Below are positions 1 through 9,397 of a DNA stretch of 64,000 nt, piece by piece. Origin of the DNA: JBCBJX01 sp964342855 (GTDB taxonomy: Bacteria > Pseudomonadota > Alphaproteobacteria > Caulobacterales > Parvularculaceae); contig CAYFIB010000003.1 in the NCBI GenBank assembly GCA_964342855.1, positions 1-64,000 on the forward strand, in the 5' to 3' direction. Position 1 is the stretch's first letter. The number at the start of each line of letters is the position of its first letter. Under the pieces are notes generated by a model. It did no database searches and had not been told where the DNA came from. It worked only from the letters and a program-made list of their open reading frames with translations. A program made the position numbers and the translations under genes.

Positions 1-13
1 TTTCGAAACGCCC

Positions 14-42
14 CCGATTCGCGAGAAATCAACCCGAATCGG
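14..42. repeat. Small inverted repeat at left edge
   Basis: CCGATTCG (14-21) pairs with CGAATCGG (35-42) around a 13-nt loop. There is no T-run, so it is a weak terminator candidate at best. It is followed by two GTTAAC hexamers 5 bp apart (58-75). The 97 bases left of the S41 gene stop hold no gene that I can see. Confidence 0.3.
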
Positions 43-97
43 AATGGAGTCATCGCAGTTAACAGGCGGTTAACAGCACCACCATGCGGGAGAAAAT

Positions 98-1402
98 TCA
101 GTTCAGCCGCCGCAAGGCTTCATCAAGCGCTGGATCATCGCCGGAAGCATCGCGATCCGCCGGTTTGACCGGGATATCAGCGACGTAGTTTTCGCGTGGG
201 CTCCCGTTCGGGTGAAATAGAGCCTCGCCGCCATATTCGACCCAGGCGCCCGAAATCTGAAGATCCCCGTTCCAGAGCGCTCCAAGGAGATCGCCCATGT
301 TCGAGCCGATCGTCGTCGCTTCCGTCGCGGCGTCCAGGCCGATCACGAGCCCTTCGCCCATGCTCCCTGTCCAACGACCGTGCAGGACAACGATGTCACC
401 CGAATAGAACGGCGTTCGCGGCTCGACATACTCCACGAATCGGCGCGGCACGCCTGTCTGACGTTCGACCGCCGGGATGGTATGCATCTGATAGGCGGTC
501 GCTTCGTCCACGAAGTGACCGATGATCGACCGCGCCACGTCCGTGTTGCCGCCGCTCGGCGTATTCCTCAGATCAATGATGAGCGCTCGAGTGCCCGCTA
601 GCTCCGAGATCGCCTCGTCGAACGCTGCGATCGTCGCGTTGTCGCCGAGCCTGTTGTTGAAACGGACGTACCCGATGTCGCCGCGCGCGCCCATACGGCG
701 CGCTTCGAGCGGGGCGAGTTCGCGAACCTGCAACGCGAACTCCCTCGTCGCTCGCAGATCGAAGGACCGAACGCCGTCGACGGTTTCAAAAGTCAGCTTC
801 CGGCCCCTCCCGCGTAGCCCGTTCGCGGCGAGCGTCGCGCCATAAGCAAGCTGTTCGCCAGTTGGCTGGGGCAGAACATCGCCGAAGGGGAGCCTCGCCG
901 CCGCATCGACAGGGTTTCCGTCGACCTCCCGGACGCCCCATCCGGACCGGATGCCGGCCACTTCCGCCGACGACCCCGCTCGGACGTCGGCGACAAGAAA
1001 CGCTCCGTTGTCGAATGAAATATCGAGATCGGCGCTGGTCATGATGACGGCGTAATCGGCCTCGTCCAGCGGACCGACGAGAAGGTGCGGATCAGCGAAG
1101 GTCAGCGCCGTCTGATGAAAAATGCGGCGCGCCTCGTCCTTCGAGCGCGCCTTCGCCGCGACGGCGCGCGATCGCGCCATTTGCGCATTGAGCGCTTCCT
1201 CGCCGAAGCGATCAGCATAGGCATACTGATCGCGCAGCAGCGCCTCGAACTCGTCCCACGCGGCGATCGCATCGAACCGAGCATCCGACGTCGATTGCGG
1301 CGGGGCCGACGTCGACGGTTCATCTCGCGACACGCTCGCAGCGTCGCAACCGGCCAACGTGGCGGCCGCCAGAGCAGTAAAGATCAGCCGCAGCATGCTC
1401 AT
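98..1402 (-). CDS. S41-family (tail-specific/CtpA-like) peptidase, lipoprotein
   Basis: This encodes a 434-aa exported serine peptidase of the S41 (C-terminal processing/tricorn-core) family. The N-terminus is a lipoprotein signal with lipobox LAGC and lipidation Cys19, so the protein is probably anchored in the outer membrane or periplasm. A PDZ-like segment lies around residues 120-185 (GSSAEVAGIRSGW, followed by the VDG turn). The S41 core begins near residue 235 (GDIGYVRFNN). The probable nucleophile is Ser347 in GRWTGSMGEG, which matches the family's G-x-T-x-S-x-G-E pattern. The substrate cannot be predicted. The gene sits downstream of eno on the same strand with a 36-bp gap, so it could be read through from eno, but no functional link is evident. 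Family assignment is firm; physiological role is unknown. Confidence 0.82.
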   Translation of the reverse strand: MSMLRLIFTALAAATLAGCDAASVSRDEPSTSAPPQSTSDARFDAIAAWDEFEALLRDQYAYADRFGEEALNAQMARSRAVAAKARSKDEARRIFHQTALTFADPHLLVGPLDEADYAVIMTSADLDISFDNGAFLVADVRAGSSAEVAGIRSGWGVREVDGNPVDAAARLPFGDVLPQPTGEQLAYGATLAANGLRGRGRKLTFETVDGVRSFDLRATREFALQVRELAPLEARRMGARGDIGYVRFNNRLGDNATIAAFDEAISELAGTRALIIDLRNTPSGGNTDVARSIIGHFVDEATAYQMHTIPAVERQTGVPRRFVEYVEPRTPFYSGDIVVLHGRWTGSMGEGLVIGLDAATEATTIGSNMGDLLGALWNGDLQISGAWVEYGGEALFHPNGSPRENYVADIPVKPADRDASGDDPALDEALRRLN

Positions 1403-1438
1403 CGCCCTAGCCTGCCGATGGTGTCGGCGATCGCGAAA

Positions 1439-2716
1439 TCACACCCCCGCGATGAACTCAGCGCCAGCGTAAAGGGCGGTCGGGCCGAGCTCTTCTTCGA
1501 TGCGCAGGAGCTGATTGTATTTCGCCGTGCGGTCGGCGCGGGCGAGCGAGCCTGTTTTGATCTGCCCGCAGTTCGTCGCGACCGCGAGGTCAGCGATGGT
1601 GGAGTCTTCCGTTTCGCCCGAGCGGTGGGACATGACCGCAGCGTAGGAATTACGGTGCGCGAGATCGACGGCGGCGAGCGTCTCCGTCAGCGTGCCGATC
1701 TGATTGACCTTCACGAGGATCGCGTTGGCGCAGTCTTTCTCGATGCCCTCGGCGAGGCGCGCGGCGTTGGTGACAAAGAGATCGTCGCCGACCAGCTGCA
1801 CCTCGTCCCCGATCATGTCGGTGAGGACGCGCCAGCCCTCCCAGTCGTCCTCGCCCATGCCGTCCTCGATAGAGACGATGGGGTAGTTCTTCGTGAGGTC
1901 TGCGAGATAGGAAGCGAACTGGTCTGAGGAGAGCGATTTGCCCTCGCCCGCGAGCTCGTACTTTCCGTCCTTGAAGAACTCCGTGGACGCCGCATCCAGC
2001 GCCAGCGCCACGTCTTCGCCCGGCTTGTAGCCCGCCTTCTCGATCGCCTTCATGATGAAGTCGAGCGCCTCGTTGGTGGAGGAGAGGTTCGGCGCGAAGC
2101 CGCCCTCGTCGCCGACATTGGTGTTGTGGCCGGCGGCCTTCAGCTCGGCTTTCAGGGTGTGGAAGATCTCCGCGCCGCAGCGCAGCGCGTCGGCGAAGTT
2201 CAGCATGCCGACGGGCATGACCATGAATTCCTGGATGTCGATCGGGTTGTCCGCGTGGGCGCCGCCATTGACGATGTTCATCATCGGCGCCGGCAGAACG
2301 CGCGCGGACGGGCCGCCGACATAGCGATAGAGCGGCAGCCCCGTCGCTTCGGCCGCGGCCTTGGCGACGGCGAGAGAGACGCCGAGGATCGCGTTCGCGC
2401 CGAGGCGGTTCTTGTTGGGCGTGCCGTCGAGCTCGCAGAGAATGTCGTCGAGATAGACCTGGTCTTCGGCGTCCATGCCGGAGAGCGCGTCGAAGATCTC
2501 GCCGTTCACCGCCTCGACCGCCGAGCGCACGCCCTTGCCCTTATAGCGCTCGCCGCCATCGCGGGCTTCGTGCGCTTCGTGAGCGCCGGTGGAGGCGCCG
2601 GAGGGAACCGCGGCGCGACCCTGCGAGCCGTCCTCCAGAACCACGTCGACCTCGACCGTCGGATTACCCCGGCTGTCCAGAATTTCGCGTCCGATGATGT
2701 CGATGATGGCGGTCAT
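1439..2716 (-). CDS. eno: Enolase (phosphopyruvate hydratase)
   Basis: Cytosolic enolase interconverts 2-phosphoglycerate and phosphoenolpyruvate in glycolysis and gluconeogenesis. In Proteobacteria it is often also a degradosome component. The 425-aa length is normal. The catalytic set is complete: Glu204 in VGDEGG, Mg ligands Asp241, Glu284 and Asp311 (in GDDLFVTN), general base Lys336 in ILVKVNQ, and His364-Arg365-Ser366 in MSHRSGETEDS. The start MTAIIDIIGREILDSRGNPTVE is canonical. The gene diverges from a membrane-protein gene starting at 2807, leaving about 90 bp for both promoters. In many alphaproteobacteria eno lies close to pyrG, as it does here. Confidence 0.98.
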   Translation of the reverse strand: MTAIIDIIGREILDSRGNPTVEVDVVLEDGSQGRAAVPSGASTGAHEAHEARDGGERYKGKGVRSAVEAVNGEIFDALSGMDAEDQVYLDDILCELDGTPNKNRLGANAILGVSLAVAKAAAEATGLPLYRYVGGPSARVLPAPMMNIVNGGAHADNPIDIQEFMVMPVGMLNFADALRCGAEIFHTLKAELKAAGHNTNVGDEGGFAPNLSSTNEALDFIMKAIEKAGYKPGEDVALALDAASTEFFKDGKYELAGEGKSLSSDQFASYLADLTKNYPIVSIEDGMGEDDWEGWRVLTDMIGDEVQLVGDDLFVTNAARLAEGIEKDCANAILVKVNQIGTLTETLAAVDLAHRNSYAAVMSHRSGETEDSTIADLAVATNCGQIKTGSLARADRTAKYNQLLRIEEELGPTALYAGAEFIAGV

Positions 2717-2806
2717 GGCGGGGCTCCCTCGTCTCTCGGCGCGTTCTTACGCCGAACCGACGCGCCAACGCCATATCTTGCGGGTGAACTTCTGCGACCT
2801 TACGTG

Positions 2807-3574
2807 ATGTCGGGATGCGCGGGGGCGATTTTGACGAACGGAGTTCAACGGCGACAACGCAGAAGGCGCGACGCCCTCGCCGCTGTCGCCCAGCAATTCT
2901 ACATTCTGCCGCCGCTGATCGTCCTTGTGCTGTTTTTCACGGTCTGGCGGATCGTCGAGATATCCGGGATCGTCACCCAGAACCATTGTGAGTGGCTTGA
3001 ATTCTTCACCCACCGGGAACCGGGCGCTATTTCGGTATACTGGTCGCTTGTTGCAATAATCGTTCTACTGACAGCTGTTACGGCGCTCTGGTTTTTTAGC
3101 GATCTCAGAACCGTCGGATCAAGGCGCGACAATATACGAACCGGCCAGTATCTAGCGTGCTCGCTCTTTCTGGCGTTCTCCGGCTATGCGTATTTCACGA
3201 TGTATGGAGTATTGGAGCCTCGCACGCCCATAGGAAATTTCGTTTTTAATCGCGCCCAACAGAATTTTACTTATTTATCGCCCGACTACCTTACTTATTT
3301 ATCGCCCGACTACGATCCGCGCGAGAAGTTTTCTTTTTTCGATTACTGCGTCGAAGATTATCGCGGCGTTGAGTTTCTCGACGCCGCGAACATCAACAGC
3401 CTCTGTGCGGTCGAAGCTCAGCAATTCGAAGAGCTGTCAGCTGACGGCCTTCGAAAACGAGAGGCCGATCAACTGGAGCAGTGCTATGCGGGGCGCCCAT
3501 GGCTTCGCTGGCGGGGCGAATATCTTCGAATGCGCGCGCGAGAGCGTTATGAAGACATCAGAAATCAAATTTGA
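2807..3574 (+). CDS. Unknown three-helix membrane protein with internal tandem duplication
   Basis: I do not recognise this 255-aa protein. From the ATG at 2807 it reads a short basic N-terminus (RRQRRRR), then three hydrophobic helices at roughly residues 31-52, 80-102 and 121-140. A soluble, acidic and aromatic C-terminal tail of about 110 residues follows, containing four cysteines. The tail carries YLSPDY twice in succession, produced by a 24-bp DNA duplication. The segment is clearly AT-richer than flanking genes (TTT, AAT, ATA and TTA codons are common), which suggests recent acquisition or weak selection. The upstream in-frame reading is only enolase antisense, so the start must lie near 2807; no convincing Shine-Dalgarno is visible, and GTG 2804 or TTG 2831 are alternatives. 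The gene diverges from eno and converges with a small lipoprotein gene. Confidence 0.6.
   Translation: MSGCAGAILTNGVQRRQRRRRDALAAVAQQFYILPPLIVLVLFFTVWRIVEISGIVTQNHCEWLEFFTHREPGAISVYWSLVAIIVLLTAVTALWFFSDLRTVGSRRDNIRTGQYLACSLFLAFSGYAYFTMYGVLEPRTPIGNFVFNRAQQNFTYLSPDYLTYLSPDYDPREKFSFFDYCVEDYRGVEFLDAANINSLCAVEAQQFEELSADGLRKREADQLEQCYAGRPWLRWRGEYLRMRARERYEDIRNQI
3267..3314 (+). repeat. In-frame 24-bp tandem duplication
   Basis: Two adjacent copies, 3267-3290 and 3291-3314, begin TTACTTATTTATCGCCCGAC and are identical over 23 bases, differing only at the last base. They encode two consecutive 8-residue units containing YLSPDY in the tail of the membrane protein. The near-perfect identity implies a recent slippage or duplication event that kept the frame. 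Confidence 0.9.
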
Positions 3575-3628
3575 CAGCCGTCGCGAAGAACAAAAGCGTC
3601 AAGAGCGCGAGTTCTTCGGCCTCGACGG

Positions 3629-3805
3629 CTAACGCGCCTCGCAGCGGTCGCGGGCGTCCTGGCAGGCGCGGACGCAGTCCGTCGCGTCGGGGCGCTTGGC
3701 GCACTCCTGACGGCAGTTCTGCTCGGCCCAGTCGCAATCGAGGACGGACGAGCAGCCGAAGGCGAACAGCGCGGCGGCGAGAGTGGCGGCGCGCTTCGCG
3801 AACAT
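3629..3805 (-). CDS. Small Cys-rich exported/lipoprotein with twin CX3C motif
   Basis: A 58-aa protein follows rpmF by 4 bp on the same strand. Its N-terminus is a short signal (MFAKRAATLAAALFAFGC), with Cys18 as possible lipidation site although the -3 to -1 residues AFG make a weak lipobox. The mature part holds Cys24, Cys31, Cys35, Cys44, Cys48 and Cys55. CRQEC and CVRAC are separated by eight residues, a twin CX3C helix-turn-helix-like spacing. In the periplasm this could form two disulphides or bind metal. Codon use is GC-rich like the neighbours. A plausible AGGA lies about 14 nt before the ATG, overlapping the end of rpmF. The function is unknown; the gene is easily missed because of its length. 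Confidence 0.6.
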   Translation of the reverse strand: MFAKRAATLAAALFAFGCSSVLDCDWAEQNCRQECAKRPDATDCVRACQDARDRCEAR

Positions 3806-3809
3806 CTGC

Positions 3810-3992
3810 TTAATCGTCCTGCGGTTCGAGAACCTGCCGGCCGCGATAGGTACCGGCCTTCAGGTCGATATGGTGCGGGCGGCGCAGTTCGCCCGACTGC
3901 TTGTCCTCAATGAAGGTCTCGCCTTTGAGGGCGTCGTGGGCGCGGCGGTTGCCGCGGCGCGACGGGGTCACTTTACGCTTCGGAACGGCCAT
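3810..3992 (-). CDS. rpmF: 50S ribosomal protein L32
   Basis: A 60-aa ribosomal protein L32 of the large subunit. It starts MAVPKRKVTPSRRGNRRAH, the typical basic N-terminus. The frame is open 33 codons further upstream, but the start at 3992 is right: it matches family length and has an AGAGG ribosome-binding site a few bases upstream. This is the alphaproteobacterial type without the four zinc-ligand cysteines found in many bacterial L32 proteins. It heads a short minus-strand unit with the Cys-rich lipoprotein gene directly downstream. Confidence 0.96.
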   Translation of the reverse strand: MAVPKRKVTPSRRGNRRAHDALKGETFIEDKQSGELRRPHHIDLKAGTYRGRQVLEPQDD

Positions 3993-4215
3993 CGGTCGCC
4001 TCTTGAAGGTGTCTTTGGAAGCCTGAGCGGCGCAGTCGGGTGAAACCCCGCGCCGAATGAGCGGCGGGGCGTACCTGATGACGCGCCGCAAGGCAAGCGA
4101 AAGCCGGGCCCGCGGGGCGTTTCCGACTCATTTTGTTCGCATCCATTAAGAGTACTTCAATCGTGCTTGATGAAACTGCGGGCCTTGTAGTCGCGTCTCG
4201 CGTGAGGTCCGCCCC

Positions 4216-4782
4216 ATGTCCCGCTGGAAACCCTTCGCCGCCGGTCTCGCTTTCGGTCTCGCCGCCGCCATCGCCGCCCCGGGCGCGGCGCGGTCTCAGG
4301 AGCCGGGAGTGCTCGCGCCCTCGCCCCTCGCCGATGTGGAATATTCCCAAGCCCGTCGCGCCTGGGCCGACGCGCCGGCGGACGCGCGGTTCGTCGTCGA
4401 CCGCCTCGCCGCGGCCTATTTCGAGGACGCCCTCGGCTGGGAAGAGCGCGCCGCCTTCGAGAGCGAGGCGGCGGAGGTCTACCGCACCCTCACCCCCGAA
4501 CAGCGCAACGAAATGCGCGGCGCCCGCAAGGCCCGCCGCGCGGCGATGACGCAGCAAGAGCGCCTCGCCCTCTTCAACCAGAAAGAGCCGAGCTACGACG
4601 CCCTCTCCGAAGCGCGGAAAATGGAGCTTCGCGCGACGGGCTTCGCCCTCCTCGCCGCCATGCCGGGCGACATTCGCGCCGCCCGCCTCGCCGAGGCCCG
4701 CTCCACGCGCGGCTTTGTCGCCTACGCCGCCATGCAATCCGCGCCGCAACCGACGGCGGGCGTGATTTCGGTGGGGTATTGA
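4216..4782 (+). CDS. Exported protein of unknown function
   Basis: A 188-aa protein with a clear Sec signal peptide (MSRWKPFAAGLAFGLAAAIA, cleavage probably after Ser27, before Gln28). The mature part is mostly alpha-helical, rich in Ala, Arg and Glu, with no cysteine and no recognisable catalytic motif. The segment around residues 93-120 (TLTPEQRNEMRGARKARRAA) suggests an amphipathic or coiled helix. I do not recognise a family. The gene is oriented away from rpmF with about 220 bp between starts and is convergent with the next gene (20-bp gap). Codon use is strongly GC-biased, supporting real coding. Confidence 0.7.
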   Translation: MSRWKPFAAGLAFGLAAAIAAPGAARSQEPGVLAPSPLADVEYSQARRAWADAPADARFVVDRLAAAYFEDALGWEERAAFESEAAEVYRTLTPEQRNEMRGARKARRAAMTQQERLALFNQKEPSYDALSEARKMELRATGFALLAAMPGDIRAARLAEARSTRGFVAYAAMQSAPQPTAGVISVGY

Positions 4783-4802
4783 GGAAGCCGCGACCCCCGG
4801 CT

Positions 4803-5348
4803 TCAGCTTTCTGACCGCCAAGGGCTGAACTGAGGGCAACCGACACTCTCCGGGCTCTGAGCGTCATCCCACACGATTAACTCACCAATTCGGAAATAGC
4901 GAACAGCAAATAACTGACCCGCGGATGGCGACGGAGCACCAGTCGGCTTGCTGCTTACGTCCCCAACGGCGATCACCTCGCGCTGTAGTGGACGAACGTT
5001 TCGACCGTTCGCCTGCTCTTGGTCTAAATCCAACCCGTAGAATCTTCGCAGTTCAAGATCGTCCAGCATCGCGAGCCAGAGTTCCTGCGAGGCGCAGTCC
5101 CAAAAGCCAACGTCGCGCTCAAAGAACACCAAATAGCCGCGAGCCCTTAGGTCGTACTGCTCCCACTTCGTCCCTTCTGGCGCGGCGACGCATCGCGTCC
5201 CGCCAATGGTCTCAATGCAGGAGTACTCTCCGGGCGGAGGTCCGATTAAAAGCATCCTCCGCAAGGTGTAAAAGTTCATCACGATCAAGAAAATTCCTGC
5301 CGTGACAGACGCGGCCAGCGGCAGCCCGATCAGCAATCGCAAAATCAT
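4803..5348 (-). CDS. Single-pass membrane protein of unknown function
   Basis: A 181-aa protein with one N-terminal hydrophobic helix (residues about 3-28) and a remaining domain that would lie in the periplasm. The domain contains five cysteines (EYSCIETIGGTRC early, then DVGFWDC and VGCPQF), some of which could pair as disulphides. No family is recognised. Base composition is less GC-rich than pyrG upstream. It begins 88 bp after the pyrG stop on the same strand and ends 20 bp from the stop of the convergent exported protein. Confidence 0.6.
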   Translation of the reverse strand: MILRLLIGLPLAASVTAGIFLIVMNFYTLRRMLLIGPPPGEYSCIETIGGTRCVAAPEGTKWEQYDLRARGYLVFFERDVGFWDCASQELWLAMLDDLELRRFYGLDLDQEQANGRNVRPLQREVIAVGDVSSKPTGAPSPSAGQLFAVRYFRIGELIVWDDAQSPESVGCPQFSPWRSES

Positions 5349-5436
5349 TCCCAGCGCCCCTTCTGGTTCAGCTTCTCCAGCCTAAACGCAAAAGCGCGAG
5401 GTTTGCATCCGTTTCAGGTAAGCTTCGTCCGCCCCC

Positions 5437-7065
<1,629 letters not shown>

Positions 7066-7202
7066 GGGCGTTCGTCGTAACGCCGTTCGACGCTGGACGA
7101 AAGCGCCAATTCGCCTCGCCTCCATTCGCGCGCGCACTGGCGTTAAAACGTTAATGCGGGCATGGTGCGAGCGGTACGGGGTATCGCGGGGCCGGGGCCG
7201 CC

Positions 7203-8789
7203 ATGACGACGATCATCACCATTCACGGAACCAACGCCGGGCGTCCGGAAGATGTCGGCGACCAGTGGTGGCAGAAAGAATCAGTCTTCCAGACCGAGCT
7301 GGCGAAACGCATCGCGCCCGCCGACGGGTCGGAGCTGACGTTCTTCCCCTTCCACTGGTCCGGCGCGAACTCCGAGCTGGAGCGCCGCAAGGCGGGCGAG
7401 GCGCTGTTCAAGCTCTCCCTCGAATTCGAGCGCGGCGCCTCGGACTATCATTTCATGGGCCACAGCCACGGCGGCTCGGTCGCCATGGAGGCGCTGCGCC
7501 GCTCCGGCACGCTGCATCAGACCGCCGCGCAGTTCCGCCCGCTGGAGAAGCTCGGCTCGTGGCTGACCGTCGGCACGCCGTTTCTGGAGCTGAAGAAGAA
7601 GCGCTTCTTGTTCCAGCGCCTCAACACCATGGGCCAGATCGTGTTCGCCCTCGCCCTGCTACTGATCGGGCTGTCGGGGGCGCAGGTCTTCCTCGCCTTC
7701 GATCAGGCGGCGGGCGTCACCGGCTCCCTCGCCGAAATCGCGACGGGCGACGCGACCGCTTACGGCACGGTCGACGAGATCCGATCCGCCGCGCGCGAGC
7801 GACGAAACGACTTCATCACCGTCGGCGCGACCCTCGGCTTCGTCGCGCTCGTTCTCTTTTACCCGATGTTCCGTTCCCAGCGCCGTCTGATGATGCGCTA
7901 CGCCGGACACACCAAGTCGTGGCTGAAATCGCAGTATGAGAAACGCTGGGTCGCCCTGTTCGATGAGGACGATGAGGCGATCAACGGCATTTCCGCCGCC
8001 CTGCAGCTGAACGGCGAAATCGCGCCGTCCAACAGCTTCATTGGCCTGACAAAACTCATTCCGGTCGTGCTTCTCGTCGGCGTTTACGCCGTGGCGCTGT
8101 TCCTCTCGCTCTTTCATCTCGACACGCTTCTCGCCGTCCGAGACAGCATGGGCGCGAATAATTTCTTCGTTCAGTATTTCGAGCTGATGCTGCGCGCGGC
8201 GTCGCCCTTCGCCCAGGTCGCCGGCGAAACGACGCAGGTCGCCGCGCCGCAGGTGGCGGTCGCCTCCATCTTCGTCGCCTTCGTGTTGCTGACCCTGCCG
8301 TTGATCGCTCTCTACGCAATCTTCCACTTCGTCGGCGCGGCGATCTCGCCCTTCCTCGCCAAGGCGCTCGACGGCTTCTTCTGGACGCAGGTGAAGAACC
8401 GCGCCTTCGGCAACGATACGGTCGGCGAGAATGTCGGCGCGATCGACACCCGCCCGCGCGAGTTCAAACCGCAGTGGTCGAAGCTCCCCAAGCGGATCAA
8501 CACGGCGCTGCAGGACTATACGTCCGAGCACGCGGCGACGACCGTGCGCAAGGCGCGGGACGTCCTCGGCCTCGCGCGCGAACAGGGGTCGGACAACATC
8601 GTGAAAACGATTTCCGATCAGCTGTCCTGGGGCGAGCTGATCCACACGGCCTATTTCGACGTGCCGGATTTCGTCGATCTCGCCGCTTACGCGCTGATCG
8701 AGACGGGACACTTCAAGCCGACCGCCGACTTCAAAGCGAGCGCCGGCTTCCGTCAGGCAAAAACGGATTACGCGGAAATTAAAGCCTAG
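7203..8789 (+). CDS. Membrane-embedded alpha/beta hydrolase (lipase-like)
   Basis: A 528-aa protein with an alpha/beta-hydrolase fold at the N-terminus: strand-loop IITIHGTNAG (residues 4-13, oxyanion region) and nucleophile elbow GHSHGG with Ser88, followed by the lipase-type GTPF turn near 124-127. Four hydrophobic segments follow (about 144-166, 203-223, 284-305 and 351-379), then a soluble helical C-terminal region of about 140 residues. This suggests a membrane-associated lipase or esterase acting on lipid substrates, which is inference. A conserved-looking acidic stretch (LFDEDDEAINGI, about 252-263) lies between helices 2 and 3. The gene is divergent from pyrG with 137 bp between starts and convergent with secG (6-bp gap), so it splits the usual secG-pyrG neighbourhood. 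Confidence 0.7.
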   Translation: MTTIITIHGTNAGRPEDVGDQWWQKESVFQTELAKRIAPADGSELTFFPFHWSGANSELERRKAGEALFKLSLEFERGASDYHFMGHSHGGSVAMEALRRSGTLHQTAAQFRPLEKLGSWLTVGTPFLELKKKRFLFQRLNTMGQIVFALALLLIGLSGAQVFLAFDQAAGVTGSLAEIATGDATAYGTVDEIRSAARERRNDFITVGATLGFVALVLFYPMFRSQRRLMMRYAGHTKSWLKSQYEKRWVALFDEDDEAINGISAALQLNGEIAPSNSFIGLTKLIPVVLLVGVYAVALFLSLFHLDTLLAVRDSMGANNFFVQYFELMLRAASPFAQVAGETTQVAAPQVAVASIFVAFVLLTLPLIALYAIFHFVGAAISPFLAKALDGFFWTQVKNRAFGNDTVGENVGAIDTRPREFKPQWSKLPKRINTALQDYTSEHAATTVRKARDVLGLAREQGSDNIVKTISDQLSWGELIHTAYFDVPDFVDLAAYALIETGHFKPTADFKASAGFRQAKTDYAEIKA

Positions 8790-8795
8790 CGCGCG

Positions 8796-9302
8796 TCAGC
8801 GCTGCGGCGGCTCATCGCCTTCGTCTTCGGGCTCACCCGCCTCTTCCGCATCAGAAGCATCTTCGGCAGGCGCCTCCGTCGCATCGTCCGCCAGCGCGTC
8901 AAGCACGTCGCTCTGCAGCGACGGCGCCGGGGGCGTGTCAGCGTCGGCCGCATCGGTCTCCGATCCAATGGCGCCGAGCAGATCGCCGGTCGACGGCGCG
9001 GCGGGCGCCGGCGCGCTCTCGGTCGTCGCGCCGTCTTCAGCCAGAGCGTCGAAGAGCTGCTCGTCCGCGGCGTTGCGGCCGGCGACCAGCGCGAGAACGA
9101 TCGAGGTCGCGAAGAAGCAGCCCGCAAGAATGGTTGTCAGGCGCGTCAACGCGTTCGCGGCGCCGCGGCTCGTCATCATCCCGCCGCCGCCGCCACCACC
9201 GCCGCCCATGCCGAGCGCGCCCCCTTCAGAGCGTTGCAGCAGCACGACGCCGATAAGCGCGAGCACGATCAGAGTGTGGAGCGTCAGTAGAACGGTGACC
9301 AT
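8796..9302 (-). CDS. secG: Preprotein translocase subunit SecG
   Basis: SecG is the small auxiliary subunit of the SecYEG inner-membrane translocon. Residues 1-22 form TM1 (MVTVLLTLHTLIVLALIGVV), followed by the signature LLQRSEGGALGMGG, a nine-glycine run, and TM2 at about 56-76. The body is standard, but the protein is 168 aa, longer than most SecG proteins. The extra length is a C-terminal Ala/Asp/Glu-rich tail of about 85 residues. Such tails are common in alphaproteobacterial SecG. The gene precedes pyrG on the same strand, separated by the inverted hydrolase, and follows tpiA. Confidence 0.93.
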   Translation of the reverse strand: MVTVLLTLHTLIVLALIGVVLLQRSEGGALGMGGGGGGGGGMMTSRGAANALTRLTTILAGCFFATSIVLALVAGRNAADEQLFDALAEDGATTESAPAPAAPSTGDLLGAIGSETDAADADTPPAPSLQSDVLDALADDATEAPAEDASDAEEAGEPEDEGDEPPQR

Positions 9303-9397
9303 GAGAGTGTCCGAATGCCGGGGCGCCAGGCTGACGCGAAAAGAGAGCCGCGACGCATATAAGAGCTTCGCGTCGCTCTCAAGGGCGCGCGTTGAGA

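Noticed and set aside
3549..3632. Possible 27-aa charged ORF (MKTSEIKFDSRREEQ...) overlapping the end of the membrane protein gene
   Set aside because: Overlap could suggest coupling, but there is no good ribosome-binding site, it runs into the convergent lipoprotein gene, and length is too short to judge.
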